A DNA stretch of 64,000 nt, taken from assembly GCF_001042655.1 (NCBI RefSeq), contig NZ_AP012332.1:186001-250000 (forward strand), read 5' to 3'. This stretch comes from Gardnerella vaginalis ATCC 14018 = JCM 11026 (GTDB taxonomy: Bacteria; Actinomycetota; Actinomycetes; Actinomycetales; Bifidobacteriaceae). The notes beneath the pieces were generated by a model. It saw only the letters and a list, made by a program, of their open reading frames with translations. It was not told the origin of the DNA and did not search any database. Position 1 is the first letter of the stretch; each line of letters starts with the position of its first letter. Position numbers and translations under genes: made by a program. Positions 1-8,510 of this stretch are shown in pieces.

Positions 1-788
1 GTTTCTTGAATCCTTATGACGAAGTGTGGGATGGCAAAGACGCGGATCACAAGCCAGATAGCAACGATATTCCGTGGGCGCGTCAGCCTGAGCGCAAAGT
101 GACGGTTGAAGACGTTAAGTACGTGCTTAGCTCGCACTATCAGGGAACTGAGTACGATCCTTACGACAAGCTTGGCGATGAGCATACTCGTCATCTTTTC
201 CGTCCAATCGGCATCAATCGTCAAAGTCAGCTGGCTGTTATGCAAATCCGCCCTTACGTGCCAGAAGCGTTCCGCACAATTCAGTGGATGGCGTACGGCT
301 CTAACCCATTTAATGCGCTTGTGCCGTTCTATCCAAATGTAAACGAAACTCCAAAGTATTTGGAAGATACGACTACTCGCGTAACAAGCGAAAACTTCTA
401 TTGGGAGAATCGCATTATTGCAGCTCTTGCGGATGCCGCATTTAACGACACTGCAAACGCGATTGAGCGTTACCAAGAAGTTGTCGGTTCCCTTGGTCAC
501 GCAATGGTTAAGTCTACGGATGCTGCTGCGGCAGATCTTCTTGGCGTTTCTTTGAAGGATTACGAACCAGAACGTGAAGGTAATGAAGGCGAAGATTACG
601 ATGATTTAGTTCGCGATCCTGAAGCAATTATTGCAGAGCTTCGTAACGACAAAGTGCGTGAAGCTTTGGCTGAAGCGAACGACGATATGGCAGCAAAGTT
701 GAAGAAAGAAACAGATTCTTTGCTTGACACAGTGCTGTACATAACTAGCATGCGTATGAAGAATGGTTTTAATCGTTCCGATCACTGA
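1..788 (+). CDS. C69-family dipeptidase, C-terminal part (5' end outside window)
   Basis: The reading frame is open at the left edge (frame starts at base 3) and ends at the TGA closing at 788, leaving about 260 residues. The sequence resembles the C-terminal half of PepD-type C69 (Ntn-hydrolase) dipeptidases: it has the stretch with PIGINRQSQLAVMQIRP, then WMAYGSNPFNALVPFYPN, and a helical tail with EREG/EDYDD. The N-terminal nucleophilic Cys lies outside the window, so activity cannot be judged. Such enzymes cleave dipeptides in the cytoplasm. The internal TTG at base 6 is not a real start. Family assignment is by recognition and I am fairly sure of it. Confidence 0.82.
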   Translation, partial: FLNPYDEVWDGKDADHKPDSNDIPWARQPERKVTVEDVKYVLSSHYQGTEYDPYDKLGDEHTRHLFRPIGINRQSQLAVMQIRPYVPEAFRTIQWMAYGSNPFNALVPFYPNVNETPKYLEDTTTRVTSENFYWENRIIAALADAAFNDTANAIERYQEVVGSLGHAMVKSTDAAAADLLGVSLKDYEPEREGNEGEDYDDLVRDPEAIIAELRNDKVREALAEANDDMAAKLKKETDSLLDTVLYITSMRMKNGFNRSDH

Positions 789-1000
789 TCGCAAGCTGTT
801 ATAGACATTAGTGATAACGCGCATAGTTTTAATGTAATATTGTTATACCACGCCCATGCAATCGTATAGTATAAAAATTGTTCATTTACATTAGCTATGC
901 GCGTTTACTATTGAGCGTTTATTGGGCATCTGTTATTGAACGTTTGTTATTGAACACTATTGGGCATCTACTAGGCTTTTTGCTTATGAAAGTGGGGAAT
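789..1000. other. fhs leader with short direct repeats
   Basis: The 212-base gap between the dipeptidase gene and fhs is AT-rich. It contains TATTGGGCATCT twice (920-931 and 958-969) and TTATTGAAC twice between them. A TATAGT at 865-870 lies 19 bases after TTGTTA (840-845), a weak promoter candidate. No riboswitch fold was recognised. Confidence 0.3.
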
Positions 1001-2518
1001 ATGAGCATTCTTGATTCGTTTACTACGCAATTTGGATTAGTTAAAAAAATAGACGCCTTCGGATTTATGGATTATTTAAAGAAGAATCCAAGTGAGCAAA
1101 AAAAGCACGGTAAAGTGCTACTCGTTACAGCTGATACTCCTCTTAAGGCTTCTAGAGGAGAAGGCAAAACAACTACCACTATTGCGCTGGTAGACGCGTT
1201 GCGCGAACGCGGGGTAGATGCGGCGGCTGTTTTGCGCCAGCCAAGCATGGGCATTACTGCAGCGGGTTCAAAAGGCGGCGCTAGCGGCGGCGGAAAGTCC
1301 TCACTTTCGCACCCTGAGCTAATCGATTGGGGATTGTGCGGAGAAATGGCTGCCATTGAATGTGCGCAGAATTTGCTTGTTTCTTTTGCAGAAAAAGCGA
1401 TTGACGAGGGTATTTTAGACACGATTTTAGTGCCGCGCGTAAGTGAAGTACCTTCAAGATCTTTGCGTAGTATTGCTGTTGACTTTGGCAAGAGCACGGT
1501 TGCGGAGCGCGTTGTGTTAACGCCAACTTGTGAGCTTATGCAAATTGTAGTGCTTTCGAGAAGCATGGAAGAAATCGCAAATCGCGTTGCTGCCATGATT
1601 GCTGGCACAAAAGACGGGAATCCTGTTAAATTTGGCGATTTTGTTGACTTGTGGCGAATCACAAATATTCTTGCCGATGCTGTAAAGCCTGCAAAAACTG
1701 AGACGATTAATGGTTCTCCGATTTATGTTCATTGCGGGCCATTTGCCAACGTATCTCTTGGTATTCCAAGCCTTGTAAGCGTTGAAATGGCTTGTGCGTT
1801 GCACGATGTTGTTGTTGTGGAAGCAGGCTATGGCACGGATGCTGGTGCGCAAAAGTGGCTAGATATTGCTGCTCGCGAATTTGGCGCAAAGTGGCCTGCT
1901 GCTGCGGTTGTTGTTACTCGTGCAACTACTTGGCGAGATGACGAAACGCTTGCGTGGCGTTACCCGTTCCACGTTTCGCGCCTTGAGTCGCTTGATATTC
2001 CTACTTTCCCTCTGATTAATTTGTGGGAAGGGGAAGATGGACAAGTTCCAGATTTGCTTGAGCAAGCTAAGACTTTGGGATTCCGTAAGCCGATTGTTGG
2101 TAATCTTTTCCGAGATGGCGGAGATGGCTTGGCGGATCAGCTAGACGATTTTGTGTCTGTGATTACCGCTGATGCTGAAACGAAAGTTCCAGAAAGTAGG
2201 CGAGGAAAGTCGCTTCGCGAGCGCATTAATCTGCTTTGCTCCGAGGCGTATGGTGTGCCTGCTGAGCGCGTAATCGACAAAGCAGGTTTTGCTGATTCGT
2301 TGAAGGAAGCGCAGGATTTGTGCAATAAGGCTGGTGTTGATTTTGATAGCTTGGCTCTTGTTGCTGTAAAGTCGCCAGCAACCATGACTGATGACGATCA
2401 CGCGCCTGAAGATTCTCGCACTGTAACTTTAAAGAAAGTAGAAGTTCACGCTGGAGCTGGGGTTGTTCAAGTCAACCTTACATCTTCACTAACAACGCCA
2501 ATGCCAAAAATCGTGTGA
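1001..2518 (+). CDS. fhs: Formate--tetrahydrofolate ligase
   Basis: This enzyme joins formate to tetrahydrofolate using ATP to give 10-formyl-THF for purine and one-carbon metabolism. The chosen ATG at 1001 gives 505 residues, is preceded by AGTGGGGA, and begins MSILDSF; the frame is open upstream to 878 but that part looks like AT-rich leader. The P-loop GEGKTTTT is at residues 53-60, followed by RQPSMGITAAGSKGGASGGG, typical of the family, and later by VVVEAGYGTDAGAQKW. The length is slightly below the usual 550 or so, mainly because the N-terminus is short. It stands alone, with a hairpin terminator just downstream at 2562-2610. Confidence 0.93.
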   Translation: MSILDSFTTQFGLVKKIDAFGFMDYLKKNPSEQKKHGKVLLVTADTPLKASRGEGKTTTTIALVDALRERGVDAAAVLRQPSMGITAAGSKGGASGGGKSSLSHPELIDWGLCGEMAAIECAQNLLVSFAEKAIDEGILDTILVPRVSEVPSRSLRSIAVDFGKSTVAERVVLTPTCELMQIVVLSRSMEEIANRVAAMIAGTKDGNPVKFGDFVDLWRITNILADAVKPAKTETINGSPIYVHCGPFANVSLGIPSLVSVEMACALHDVVVVEAGYGTDAGAQKWLDIAAREFGAKWPAAAVVVTRATTWRDDETLAWRYPFHVSRLESLDIPTFPLINLWEGEDGQVPDLLEQAKTLGFRKPIVGNLFRDGGDGLADQLDDFVSVITADAETKVPESRRGKSLRERINLLCSEAYGVPAERVIDKAGFADSLKEAQDLCNKAGVDFDSLALVAVKSPATMTDDDHAPEDSRTVTLKKVEVHAGAGVVQVNLTSSLTTPMPKIV

Positions 2519-2561
2519 TTGCTTTTAAATATTACTTATTAATAACAAATAACAAATAACA

Positions 2562-2610
2562 AAACGTCGTCAACACATCAATCACGGTGTGAGGACGACG
2601 TTTCTGTTTT
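2562..2610 (+). terminator. Rho-independent terminator after fhs
   Basis: The arms AAACGTCGTC (2562-2571) and GACGACGTTT (2594-2603) are perfectly complementary, with an inner ACAC/GTGT pair, and are followed by CTGTTTT. It lies 44 bases after the fhs stop codon. Confidence 0.75.
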
Positions 2611-2710
2611 ATAAACGTTGTTTATAAACGTCTTTTAATCTTTTACATAGGATCCATGTTGTATTTGTCGTAAAGATATTTGTGTATTGAACTTGTAGAA
2701 TATTGTGAAA

Positions 2711-2726
2711 TGTGAAAAACCTCACA
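2711..2726. promoter_or_regulatory. CRP/GlxR-type operator (TGTGA-N6-TCACA)
   Basis: TGTGA AAAACC TCACA matches the CRP/GlxR consensus TGTGA-N6-TCACA exactly, and one more base pair (A2710/T2727) extends the symmetry. It lies about 290 bases before the surface-protein start, in a 495-base gene-free stretch. That stretch also holds a perfect 12-base palindrome TTGTTATAACAA (2747-2758). The regulator is not in the window, so function is inferred from the motif only. Confidence 0.45.
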
Positions 2727-2849
2727 TATATCATTTAATCATCATATTGTTATAACAACAGAAAATATTACGATTTAGCTTTATTATAAGAGAGTTAACA
2801 TGTATATTTTTCGTATTTTATCTTAATTAATTTAAATTTTTCTTCAGAC

Positions 2850-2880
2850 TCGCCGAAGGTGTTTTTTTTTTATTCGGCGA
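2850..2880. promoter_or_regulatory. Hairpin with 10-T tract in its loop, upstream of surface-protein gene
   Basis: TCGCCGAA (2850-2857) pairs perfectly with TTCGGCGA (2873-2880). The 15-base loop holds an uninterrupted run of ten T (2862-2871). It lies about 135 bases before the start codon at 3014. It could be a terminator or attenuator on the other strand, or a slippage-prone tract in the leader. Confidence 0.5.
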
Positions 2881-3013
2881 TTCCATAAATATAAAAAGGG
2901 TTTTAGTTGTCGGAAAATTTACGACAATTTTCAGTTTGAAAAATAAATTTTTTAGTGTTTTACTCGTGGCTTGTCTCATAACTATTTTCATGAGCGAAGG
3001 GAGAAAATACTTA

Positions 3014-5944
3014 ATGAAAATGAAAATAGTGACAGCTAGCTTATTAACGGCCACGTTATTAACAGCAAGTTTATCTTCTTCGGCGTTAGCTCAGTCGAGC
3101 AATGATAATGCTTTCACTAATCGTGAGAACATTCCAACGAATAAATCCAGTATTAACAACATTGATTTAATTCCTGCTCCTACCCAGCATTTCGGCAAGC
3201 CAGATGGGAAACTTCCAGAAGTAAGAACTTCAATCAGCTATGTTGATGGAGATTCTACTGACAATCATGCGGATACGAATAAAACTAATAAAATTCTGCG
3301 TCCAGGTAGCAAGCTTACGCTCCGGGCTACAGCCAAATTTATTGTTCCTGAAGCTGGCGATGTTTTTAGACCATATCTTCGACTAGCCATTCCGAAAATT
3401 CTTACAGTAAACGCAAATGATTTTGTTGTTGATGCTGGCAGTGTTGCAAATAAAGTAGTACAGATTTCAGATTCTAAGTCGTTTGATAACCACAATCTCG
3501 GTAACTATAATCTTTTTGACGTCTACTTTAATTACAACGAGTGGTCCTCTGATTTTGCAAACGAAATGCCATACCTTGCTGCCATAAAAGGCGTGAACCA
3601 CTCTGGCAATGTATTATCCAATGGTGATGTAGTAAAAAATAATCAAACAGTTTCCATTGAAATCCCCACAGTAGTCGACAGTAATGCAAATACTTCTGAT
3701 CTAGTTGATTTGCAAAATTACAAAAAAGGTGTGAAACCATTAATCCAAGGCAGAGTGTCTTATATGCCTTTCCCAACGCCTATAGAATATACTTCGACAA
3801 TCGGCGGATTAAAAGATTTTCCAAACGATAAGATACTTCAAGATAATCCATGCTTAGTGCGTTCGGATCTGGTAACTGGATGGGACGGCAGAGATGATTA
3901 TGGATTCTGGTTCACTGGGCTATCTATGGAAACGAGCGGCGTCGATTATGACAGTAGAAGCACTATGGTTGAGTCGCAGAATGGTGTTTGGTTACCACAA
4001 TTAATACCTGCAAATATTGAGCATAACCAATTCGTAACTATTTATCGCAATGGGAACGACAATAATCCGATTAAGTTGAGATTTAAAATTCCATTTGGTT
4101 CTAAGGACTATACTTTAAATGGAACTAAGCAAGCTCTTAAAAATCATCATTTAACAGTTTTCCGTTCGCCTAACAACAATGCTGAAGCTCGTAAAATTAT
4201 GGGCAATATCGGAATAGAAAAAGTTGCTTATGAGAATACTGAAGTTTTCGGCGATATTTTGGATTCTAAATATTTCGATGGTTGGGGAACTGTTCCAGAA
4301 CAAAGCAGACCTTCTGAATTGCTAATATCTGGAGAATTTAACCCAGATTCAACTGTGTTTGGTCCTGATAATATTAGCAACGGTATTTGGATGAGTGGAA
4401 AAGCAAGCGCATCTATAAAATCGTATTATCGTGCGTTAGATTGTAATGATAATTATCCAGATAGTACTTTGAAATATCCGCCAATTATTAACAAGATTCA
4501 GGAGACTGTTGCAACGTATGCGCGCAGCAATCGCAGCAAAGTTAGCACAGTTCCTATTGAAATCGTTATTCCTGCATCTTTGAGTGGACGCGTGTGGTTT
4601 GATGCTAACCATAATGGTATTCAAGATAAGGGGGAGTCGAGCATAATTGGTGCAAAAGTACAGCTTGTTAAACAGTATGGAGATAGTACAGTAATCGACA
4701 TAAATGGCAATGAAGTTAAGCCTATTACCACTACTTCGCCTGATGGATACTACGAATTTACTAATTTGCTGCCAGGAAGCTATGTTGTTAAATTCACACT
4801 TCCAGAAGGTAGTGAATATTTTGGTTTTACATATACGCATAAAGGGTCAGATTCCTCTGTAGATTCTGACGCGATTCCTGGAGAGCCTGTAACGGATAGG
4901 TCTGTTATAGAAAACGTATCTTCAGAAACTGATAATTCAACTTCAAAAAACTCATATGTTGGCAATATAAGTCTTTCTGCTGGCGAAGATAAAAAGCATA
5001 TTGATGCTGGAGCTTTTAAGAAGGATGAGCCTAAGGACCCTAAGCCAAATACTGAGCCTAAGAATCCGCAGCCTAAACATGAAGATCCTAAGGATCCTAA
5101 GCAAAATCCTAATCCGAAGGATCCTAAGAAGGATAAGCCGAAGTCTAAGGACCCTAAGCCTAAGGATCCTAATCCTGAGAAGGATAAGCCTAAGGATCCT
5201 GATAATAAGCCAAAGCAAAATCCTGAGCCGAAAAAGACTGATCCTAAGGATTACAATCCTGTAAAACCTGATACTCCTAAGTCTCCTGATCCTAAGAAGG
5301 ATGATCCAAAGCCTAAGGATAAGCCTAATAATCCAAATTATCAGGATAGGGATGTACCTGATACTAAACCTGAAGATCCTAAGAAGCCTGATAATCCTAC
5401 GAAACCTAAGGATGATAAGTCTGATACTCCTAAGGAGCCTGAGTCGAAGGAGCCTAAGGATCCTAAGCCTAATGATGAGCCTAAGAAGGATGAGCCTGAA
5501 GATCCTGATCCAAAGGATACTAATCCTAAGTCTGAAAATCCGAAGGACAATGAGAACCCTAAGAATCCTGAGTCTAAGCCTGATGATCCTAAGTCTGATA
5601 CTCCTAAGGATCCTGATACTGATGACACAGAGTCTAATGATCCCCCTCAGTATGAGGATTCCCAGCCTAAGGAGGATTCTTCAGGACCTAATCACTCTGA
5701 GATTCGTGAATCAGATAATCCGATACCAAACATTAATAATGATTTAGATAGCAATAATAGTCAGTCGAATGAAAGTTCGTTTGACAATAATAATGCTGAT
5801 TTTAAGCAAGAGCATGTGAGGGATAAGCTTGTAAACACTGGCGTAAGCACAGTTTTCACAGCTGTTGCGTCCGTTGCTATGCTCGCTCTGGGTGCTACAA
5901 ATAAAATAAAGAGTTATTTCTGCAAGGGCAAGCACAGGCAATAA
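3014..5944 (+). CDS. Sdr-like cell-wall-anchored surface protein with long K/P/D-rich stalk
   Basis: A secreted, probably sortase-anchored adhesin-like protein of 976 residues. The ATG at 3014 follows GAAGGGAGA at a suitable distance and starts a signal peptide (MKMKIVTASLLTATLL... to ALAQ, about 27 residues); the TTG at 2936 in the same frame is less likely. Residues 30-520 are a large extracellular region without a named domain that I can assign. Residues 523-662 form an SdrD-B/Cna-B-like domain (SGRVWFDANHNGIQDKGE, then DGYYEFTNLLPGSYVV). Residues about 665-876 are a repetitive Pro-Lys-Asp stalk (PKDPKPK-like units). The C-terminus has LVNTG (939-943), a hydrophobic helix and a basic tail: a variant sortase signal. 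Ligand unknown. Confidence 0.85.
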   Translation: MKMKIVTASLLTATLLTASLSSSALAQSSNDNAFTNRENIPTNKSSINNIDLIPAPTQHFGKPDGKLPEVRTSISYVDGDSTDNHADTNKTNKILRPGSKLTLRATAKFIVPEAGDVFRPYLRLAIPKILTVNANDFVVDAGSVANKVVQISDSKSFDNHNLGNYNLFDVYFNYNEWSSDFANEMPYLAAIKGVNHSGNVLSNGDVVKNNQTVSIEIPTVVDSNANTSDLVDLQNYKKGVKPLIQGRVSYMPFPTPIEYTSTIGGLKDFPNDKILQDNPCLVRSDLVTGWDGRDDYGFWFTGLSMETSGVDYDSRSTMVESQNGVWLPQLIPANIEHNQFVTIYRNGNDNNPIKLRFKIPFGSKDYTLNGTKQALKNHHLTVFRSPNNNAEARKIMGNIGIEKVAYENTEVFGDILDSKYFDGWGTVPEQSRPSELLISGEFNPDSTVFGPDNISNGIWMSGKASASIKSYYRALDCNDNYPDSTLKYPPIINKIQETVATYARSNRSKVSTVPIEIVIPASLSGRVWFDANHNGIQDKGESSIIGAKVQLVKQYGDSTVIDINGNEVKPITTTSPDGYYEFTNLLPGSYVVKFTLPEGSEYFGFTYTHKGSDSSVDSDAIPGEPVTDRSVIENVSSETDNSTSKNSYVGNISLSAGEDKKHIDAGAFKKDEPKDPKPNTEPKNPQPKHEDPKDPKQNPNPKDPKKDKPKSKDPKPKDPNPEKDKPKDPDNKPKQNPEPKKTDPKDYNPVKPDTPKSPDPKKDDPKPKDKPNNPNYQDRDVPDTKPEDPKKPDNPTKPKDDKSDTPKEPESKEPKDPKPNDEPKKDEPEDPDPKDTNPKSENPKDNENPKNPESKPDDPKSDTPKDPDTDDTESNDPPQYEDSQPKEDSSGPNHSEIRESDNPIPNINNDLDSNNSQSNESSFDNNNADFKQEHVRDKLVNTGVSTVFTAVASVAMLALGATNKIKSYFCKGKHRQ
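5007..5640 (+). repeat. Degenerate short tandem repeat encoding the (PKD)n stalk
   Basis: About 630 bases are built from variants of AAGGATCCTAAGCCT-like units, encoding PKDP, PKKD and EPKD. The repeat is in-frame, and other frames and the opposite strand also stay open because stop triplets are excluded by the unit. Such arrays change length easily by recombination or slippage. Confidence 0.85.
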
Positions 5945-5992
5945 TCGTAGAAAATTCAGGTGAATAATATAAAACGTCGACTTGCAATTTTG

Positions 5993-6032
5993 TGTAGTGC
6001 GTTTGCGCGACGACCTGCCTGAGCGCACTACA
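5993..6032. terminator. Hairpin downstream of the surface-protein gene
   Basis: TGTAGTGCG (5993-6001) pairs with CGCACTACA (6024-6032), about 50 bases after the stop codon. There is no T-run on the plus strand, so it may be a repeat element rather than a true terminator. Confidence 0.4.
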
Positions 6033-6047
6033 TGATTACGCCAAACC

Positions 6048-6450
6048 AGGTAGAGATTCGAGATTTTTCGCACTGAATGAGATGTATCGCTCGCGCGTTA
6101 CAGCGCGCTCACGTCTTCGCTTGCGTTGAAAGCACACTGTGCTTTCAGCTTTGAGCAAGCTCAGCGAATCGAAGTGCATTCGCGCGCTACGCTTTAAGCG
6201 AAAAGGCAGGTCGGAGCGCAAGTGAGGTAGAGATTCGAGATTTTTCGCAGCGAAAGAGGTGTATCGCTCGCGCGTTACAGCGCGCTCACGTCTTCGCTTG
6301 CGTTGAAAGCACACTGTGCTTTCAGCTTTGAGCAAGCTCAGCGAATCGAAGTGCATTCGCGCGCTACGCTTTAAGCGCTCATGCAAGTCGATTCGCAGCA
6401 TGAAATGGTGATTCGCTGAAGCAGCAAGAAAAATCAAGAATCTCGGTGAT
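6048..6450. repeat. MITE-like element A with an internal 177-bp duplication
   Basis: The left end GAGATTCGAGATTTTTC (about 6053-6069) and the right end (6424-6450), read in reverse complement, agree at about 15 of 17 bases, so the segment has terminal inverted repeats. The left end and the following 153 bases occur twice, at 6048-6200 and 6225-6377 (period 177), nearly identical. Each copy has a hairpin around GAAAGCAC/GTGCTTTC and CG-rich palindromes. No coding frame with a start and RBS is present. Element B at 12041-12134 shares both ends. Confidence 0.7.
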
Positions 6451-6481
6451 AAAAGATACGCAAAAGTGTTAGATATTCAGA

Positions 6482-6560
6482 AGGTTTGATGTATTTCTAT
6501 ACGAGCAATAAAAGAGGAGCGCAGCGACGGGACTTGCGAGGAGAGAAATACATCAAACCT
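6482..6560. repeat. 17-bp perfect inverted repeat with 45-base loop
   Basis: AGGTTTGATGTATTTCT (6482-6498) is the exact reverse complement of 6544-6560. It lies just beyond element A and before the 3' end of the hydrolase gene. There is no T-run on either side, so it looks like a small palindromic insertion or a transcript-end structure rather than a classical terminator. The region 5945-6615 holds only this, element A and the hairpin above. Confidence 0.65.
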
Positions 6561-6615
6561 CGCGCAATACCAAGCAATGGAACCGCGCTACGCTCTAAGC
6601 TCGAAGACAGGTCGA

Positions 6616-7461
6616 TTAGCACGCAAATGTGCGACGAAGCCAATCGCAAGCAAGATCAATCCACTGCTGAACCTCTGGCTGTACAAACTCAGGAATCACT
6701 GCGCCATTTTCATCGCGCTTAGCAGTTTCTTTAACAGCCAAAGCCAAGCCGTGCGGACCCTTAGGGAACAAATGTGCTTCCACGCTTACGCCAGCTTTAA
6801 CACAAGCATTAATAAACATAATTGAGTTTTGAACTGGAACCGTTTGGTCTGTAATCGTTTGCCAAACGAACACAGGTGGAGTCTTAGAATCAACGTGGTT
6901 TTCAAGCGAAAGCTGTTCAACGAGTTGCGCGCGAGTGTTAGAATCTACGCTTCCAAAAAGACGGTCGAAAGTTGGCTTATGTGCGTATTCGCCAGCGGAA
7001 ATCACTGGGTAAGCAAGCATAAGAGCGTTTGGACGAACATCATTTGCGTTGTATCCATTTGTTTCTTCAACATCGTCGCTAACGCTAGTCGCAAGATTTG
7101 CTGCAACATGGCCTCCTGCAGAGAATCCAATAATCGCCACTTTTTGCGCATCTACATGCCATTCTTTTGCATTATTGCGAATCAATTGCATAGCTTGTGC
7201 TGCTTCCAAAAGCTGAGTCGGGTGTGCACTAGGCACAAGAGAATAGCGCAGAACAAATGCGTGGAATCCAGCAGCAGCAAACTTCATAGCAACAGGTTCT
7301 GCTTCGCGATTAGAAACGCGCAAGAATCCGCCGCCTGGCAAAATCAGCACTGCTGGGCGTGTTTGATCCCCTTCGCTATCTAAGTTGTCGTCTAAAACAT
7401 ATCCAGTAAGAAGCGCGTTACTACCGTCAATGCCTTTAATTTGGCGTTCTATAATCTTCAT
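6616..7461 (-). CDS. Alpha/beta hydrolase, acetyl-esterase-like
   Basis: A 281-residue cytoplasmic serine hydrolase of the esterase/lipase group. The start is the ATG at 7461, with AAAAGAGA just upstream; a TTG start at 7491 in the same frame has no RBS. The oxyanion-hole motif LPGGGF is near residues 41-46, the nucleophile elbow GFSAGG near 112-117, an acid residue in TDQTVP near 206, and the catalytic His in KGPHGLAL near 236. This is the full triad in the expected order. Substrate is unknown; relatives deacetylate xylo-oligosaccharides or cleave small esters. It is monocistronic and its 3' side borders a repeat block. Confidence 0.82.
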   Translation of the reverse strand: MKIIERQIKGIDGSNALLTGYVLDDNLDSEGDQTRPAVLILPGGGFLRVSNREAEPVAMKFAAAGFHAFVLRYSLVPSAHPTQLLEAAQAMQLIRNNAKEWHVDAQKVAIIGFSAGGHVAANLATSVSDDVEETNGYNANDVRPNALMLAYPVISAGEYAHKPTFDRLFGSVDSNTRAQLVEQLSLENHVDSKTPPVFVWQTITDQTVPVQNSIMFINACVKAGVSVEAHLFPKGPHGLALAVKETAKRDENGAVIPEFVQPEVQQWIDLACDWLRRTFAC

Positions 7462-7616
7462 GGTATCTCTTTTCGTTTTGCTTATTTGCAATTCATGTTA
7501 AGCATAATTACTAAGCGCAATTACTAAGCATAATTCTAATCAAATATCTTATTTTTTAAGTGCGTTATTTTATAAATTCGTGTAGAGTCTTAAGAAGTTT
7601 CATAAGGAGATTTAAG

Positions 7617-8510
7617 ATGCGTAATGAAGAAGATAATTTAGGTAAAGTTGTTCTTGCAGCCACTCCTATTGGCAATATGGGAGATGCTTCATCGCGCTTG
7701 ATTAATCTTCTAGAAACCGCGGATATTGTTGCAGCGGAAGACACGCGCAGGCTTTACGATCTTGCAAATCGCCTTGGCGTGCATGTTTCTGGGCAAGTTA
7801 TTGCATATCACGATCACAATGAGCACAATAAGGCAGATGGCTTGCTGGACAAGGTTGAGCAAGGCAATACCGTTCTTGTTGTTTCCGACGCTGGTATGCC
7901 TACGATTAACGACCCAGGGCTTGCGATCGTTCGCCGTGCAATAGAGCGCGATTTGCCTGTTACTTGCGCTCCTGGGCCGAGTGCCGTACTAGATGCTCTA
8001 GCGCTTTCTGGCTTGCCAACAGACCGTTTTTGCTACGAAGGTTTTTTGCCGCGTAAATCTGGAGACAGACAGCAGCATTTGCGCTCGCTTCTTTCAGAGC
8101 GGCGAACAATCGTTTTTTATGAGGCGCCGCACAGAATTGCGGAGTCAATGGAAGATCTTCTTGCAGTTTTTGGCGCAGATCGCAAAATGGCGTTATGTCG
8201 CGAGCTTACAAAGGATTTTGAGGAAATAAGGCGAGGAACAATCTCTCAAATATGCAAAAGCGTAGAAAACGACCCTCCGCGCGGAGAAATTGTTCTTGTG
8301 ATTGCGGGAGCTAGCGATGAAGAAATCAAGCAGCGAAACATTGATTTGAGCGTTGAACAGCTTGCGCAAATGTCTTACGATCTTTCGCAAAATGAGGGTT
8401 TGCGTATTAAAGATGCTATAACGCGTATTGTTTCACAAAATCCTCTTTCAGACGGTTCTTTTGCGAATCGTAAAGAAGTTTATGCTGCTTGTTTAAACAT
8501 CAAGTCATGA
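7617..8510 (+). CDS. rsmI: 16S rRNA (cytidine1402-2'-O)-methyltransferase
   Basis: RsmI methylates the 2'-OH of C1402 in the decoding centre of 16S rRNA using S-adenosylmethionine. The ATG at 7617 follows AAGGAGA (7604-7610) and gives 297 residues, the usual size. The TP-methylase hallmarks are visible: LAATPIGNMGDASSRL near the N-terminus, VAAEDTRR, VSDAGMPTINDPG, APGPSAVLDALALSGLPTDRFCYEGFLPRK, and FYEAPHRI. Its stop codon overlaps that of the convergent gene: the palindrome TCATGA at 8505-8510 supplies both stops. In related genomes metG often follows directly; here two minus-strand genes lie between. Confidence 0.95.
   Translation: MRNEEDNLGKVVLAATPIGNMGDASSRLINLLETADIVAAEDTRRLYDLANRLGVHVSGQVIAYHDHNEHNKADGLLDKVEQGNTVLVVSDAGMPTINDPGLAIVRRAIERDLPVTCAPGPSAVLDALALSGLPTDRFCYEGFLPRKSGDRQQHLRSLLSERRTIVFYEAPHRIAESMEDLLAVFGADRKMALCRELTKDFEEIRRGTISQICKSVENDPPRGEIVLVIAGASDEEIKQRNIDLSVEQLAQMSYDLSQNEGLRIKDAITRIVSQNPLSDGSFANRKEVYAACLNIKS

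Noticed and set aside
878..1000. N-terminal 41-residue extension of formate-tetrahydrofolate ligase
   Set aside because: It reads as an AT-rich leader with repeats; the ATG at 1001 has an RBS and matches the family start.
4952..5747. ORFs in other frames and on the opposite strand of the stalk repeat
   Set aside because: They are products of the stop-free repeat unit (Leu/Arg/Ile-only or Ser/Gly-only), with no RBS.
6036..6437. Minus-strand ORF of 133 residues in element A, with an internal protein repeat
   Set aside because: It simply translates the duplicated palindromic repeat; no RBS and no transposase-like motif.
6829..7383. Plus-strand ORF of 184 residues opposite the hydrolase
   Set aside because: Antisense to a gene with an intact catalytic triad; Cys/His-rich random composition.
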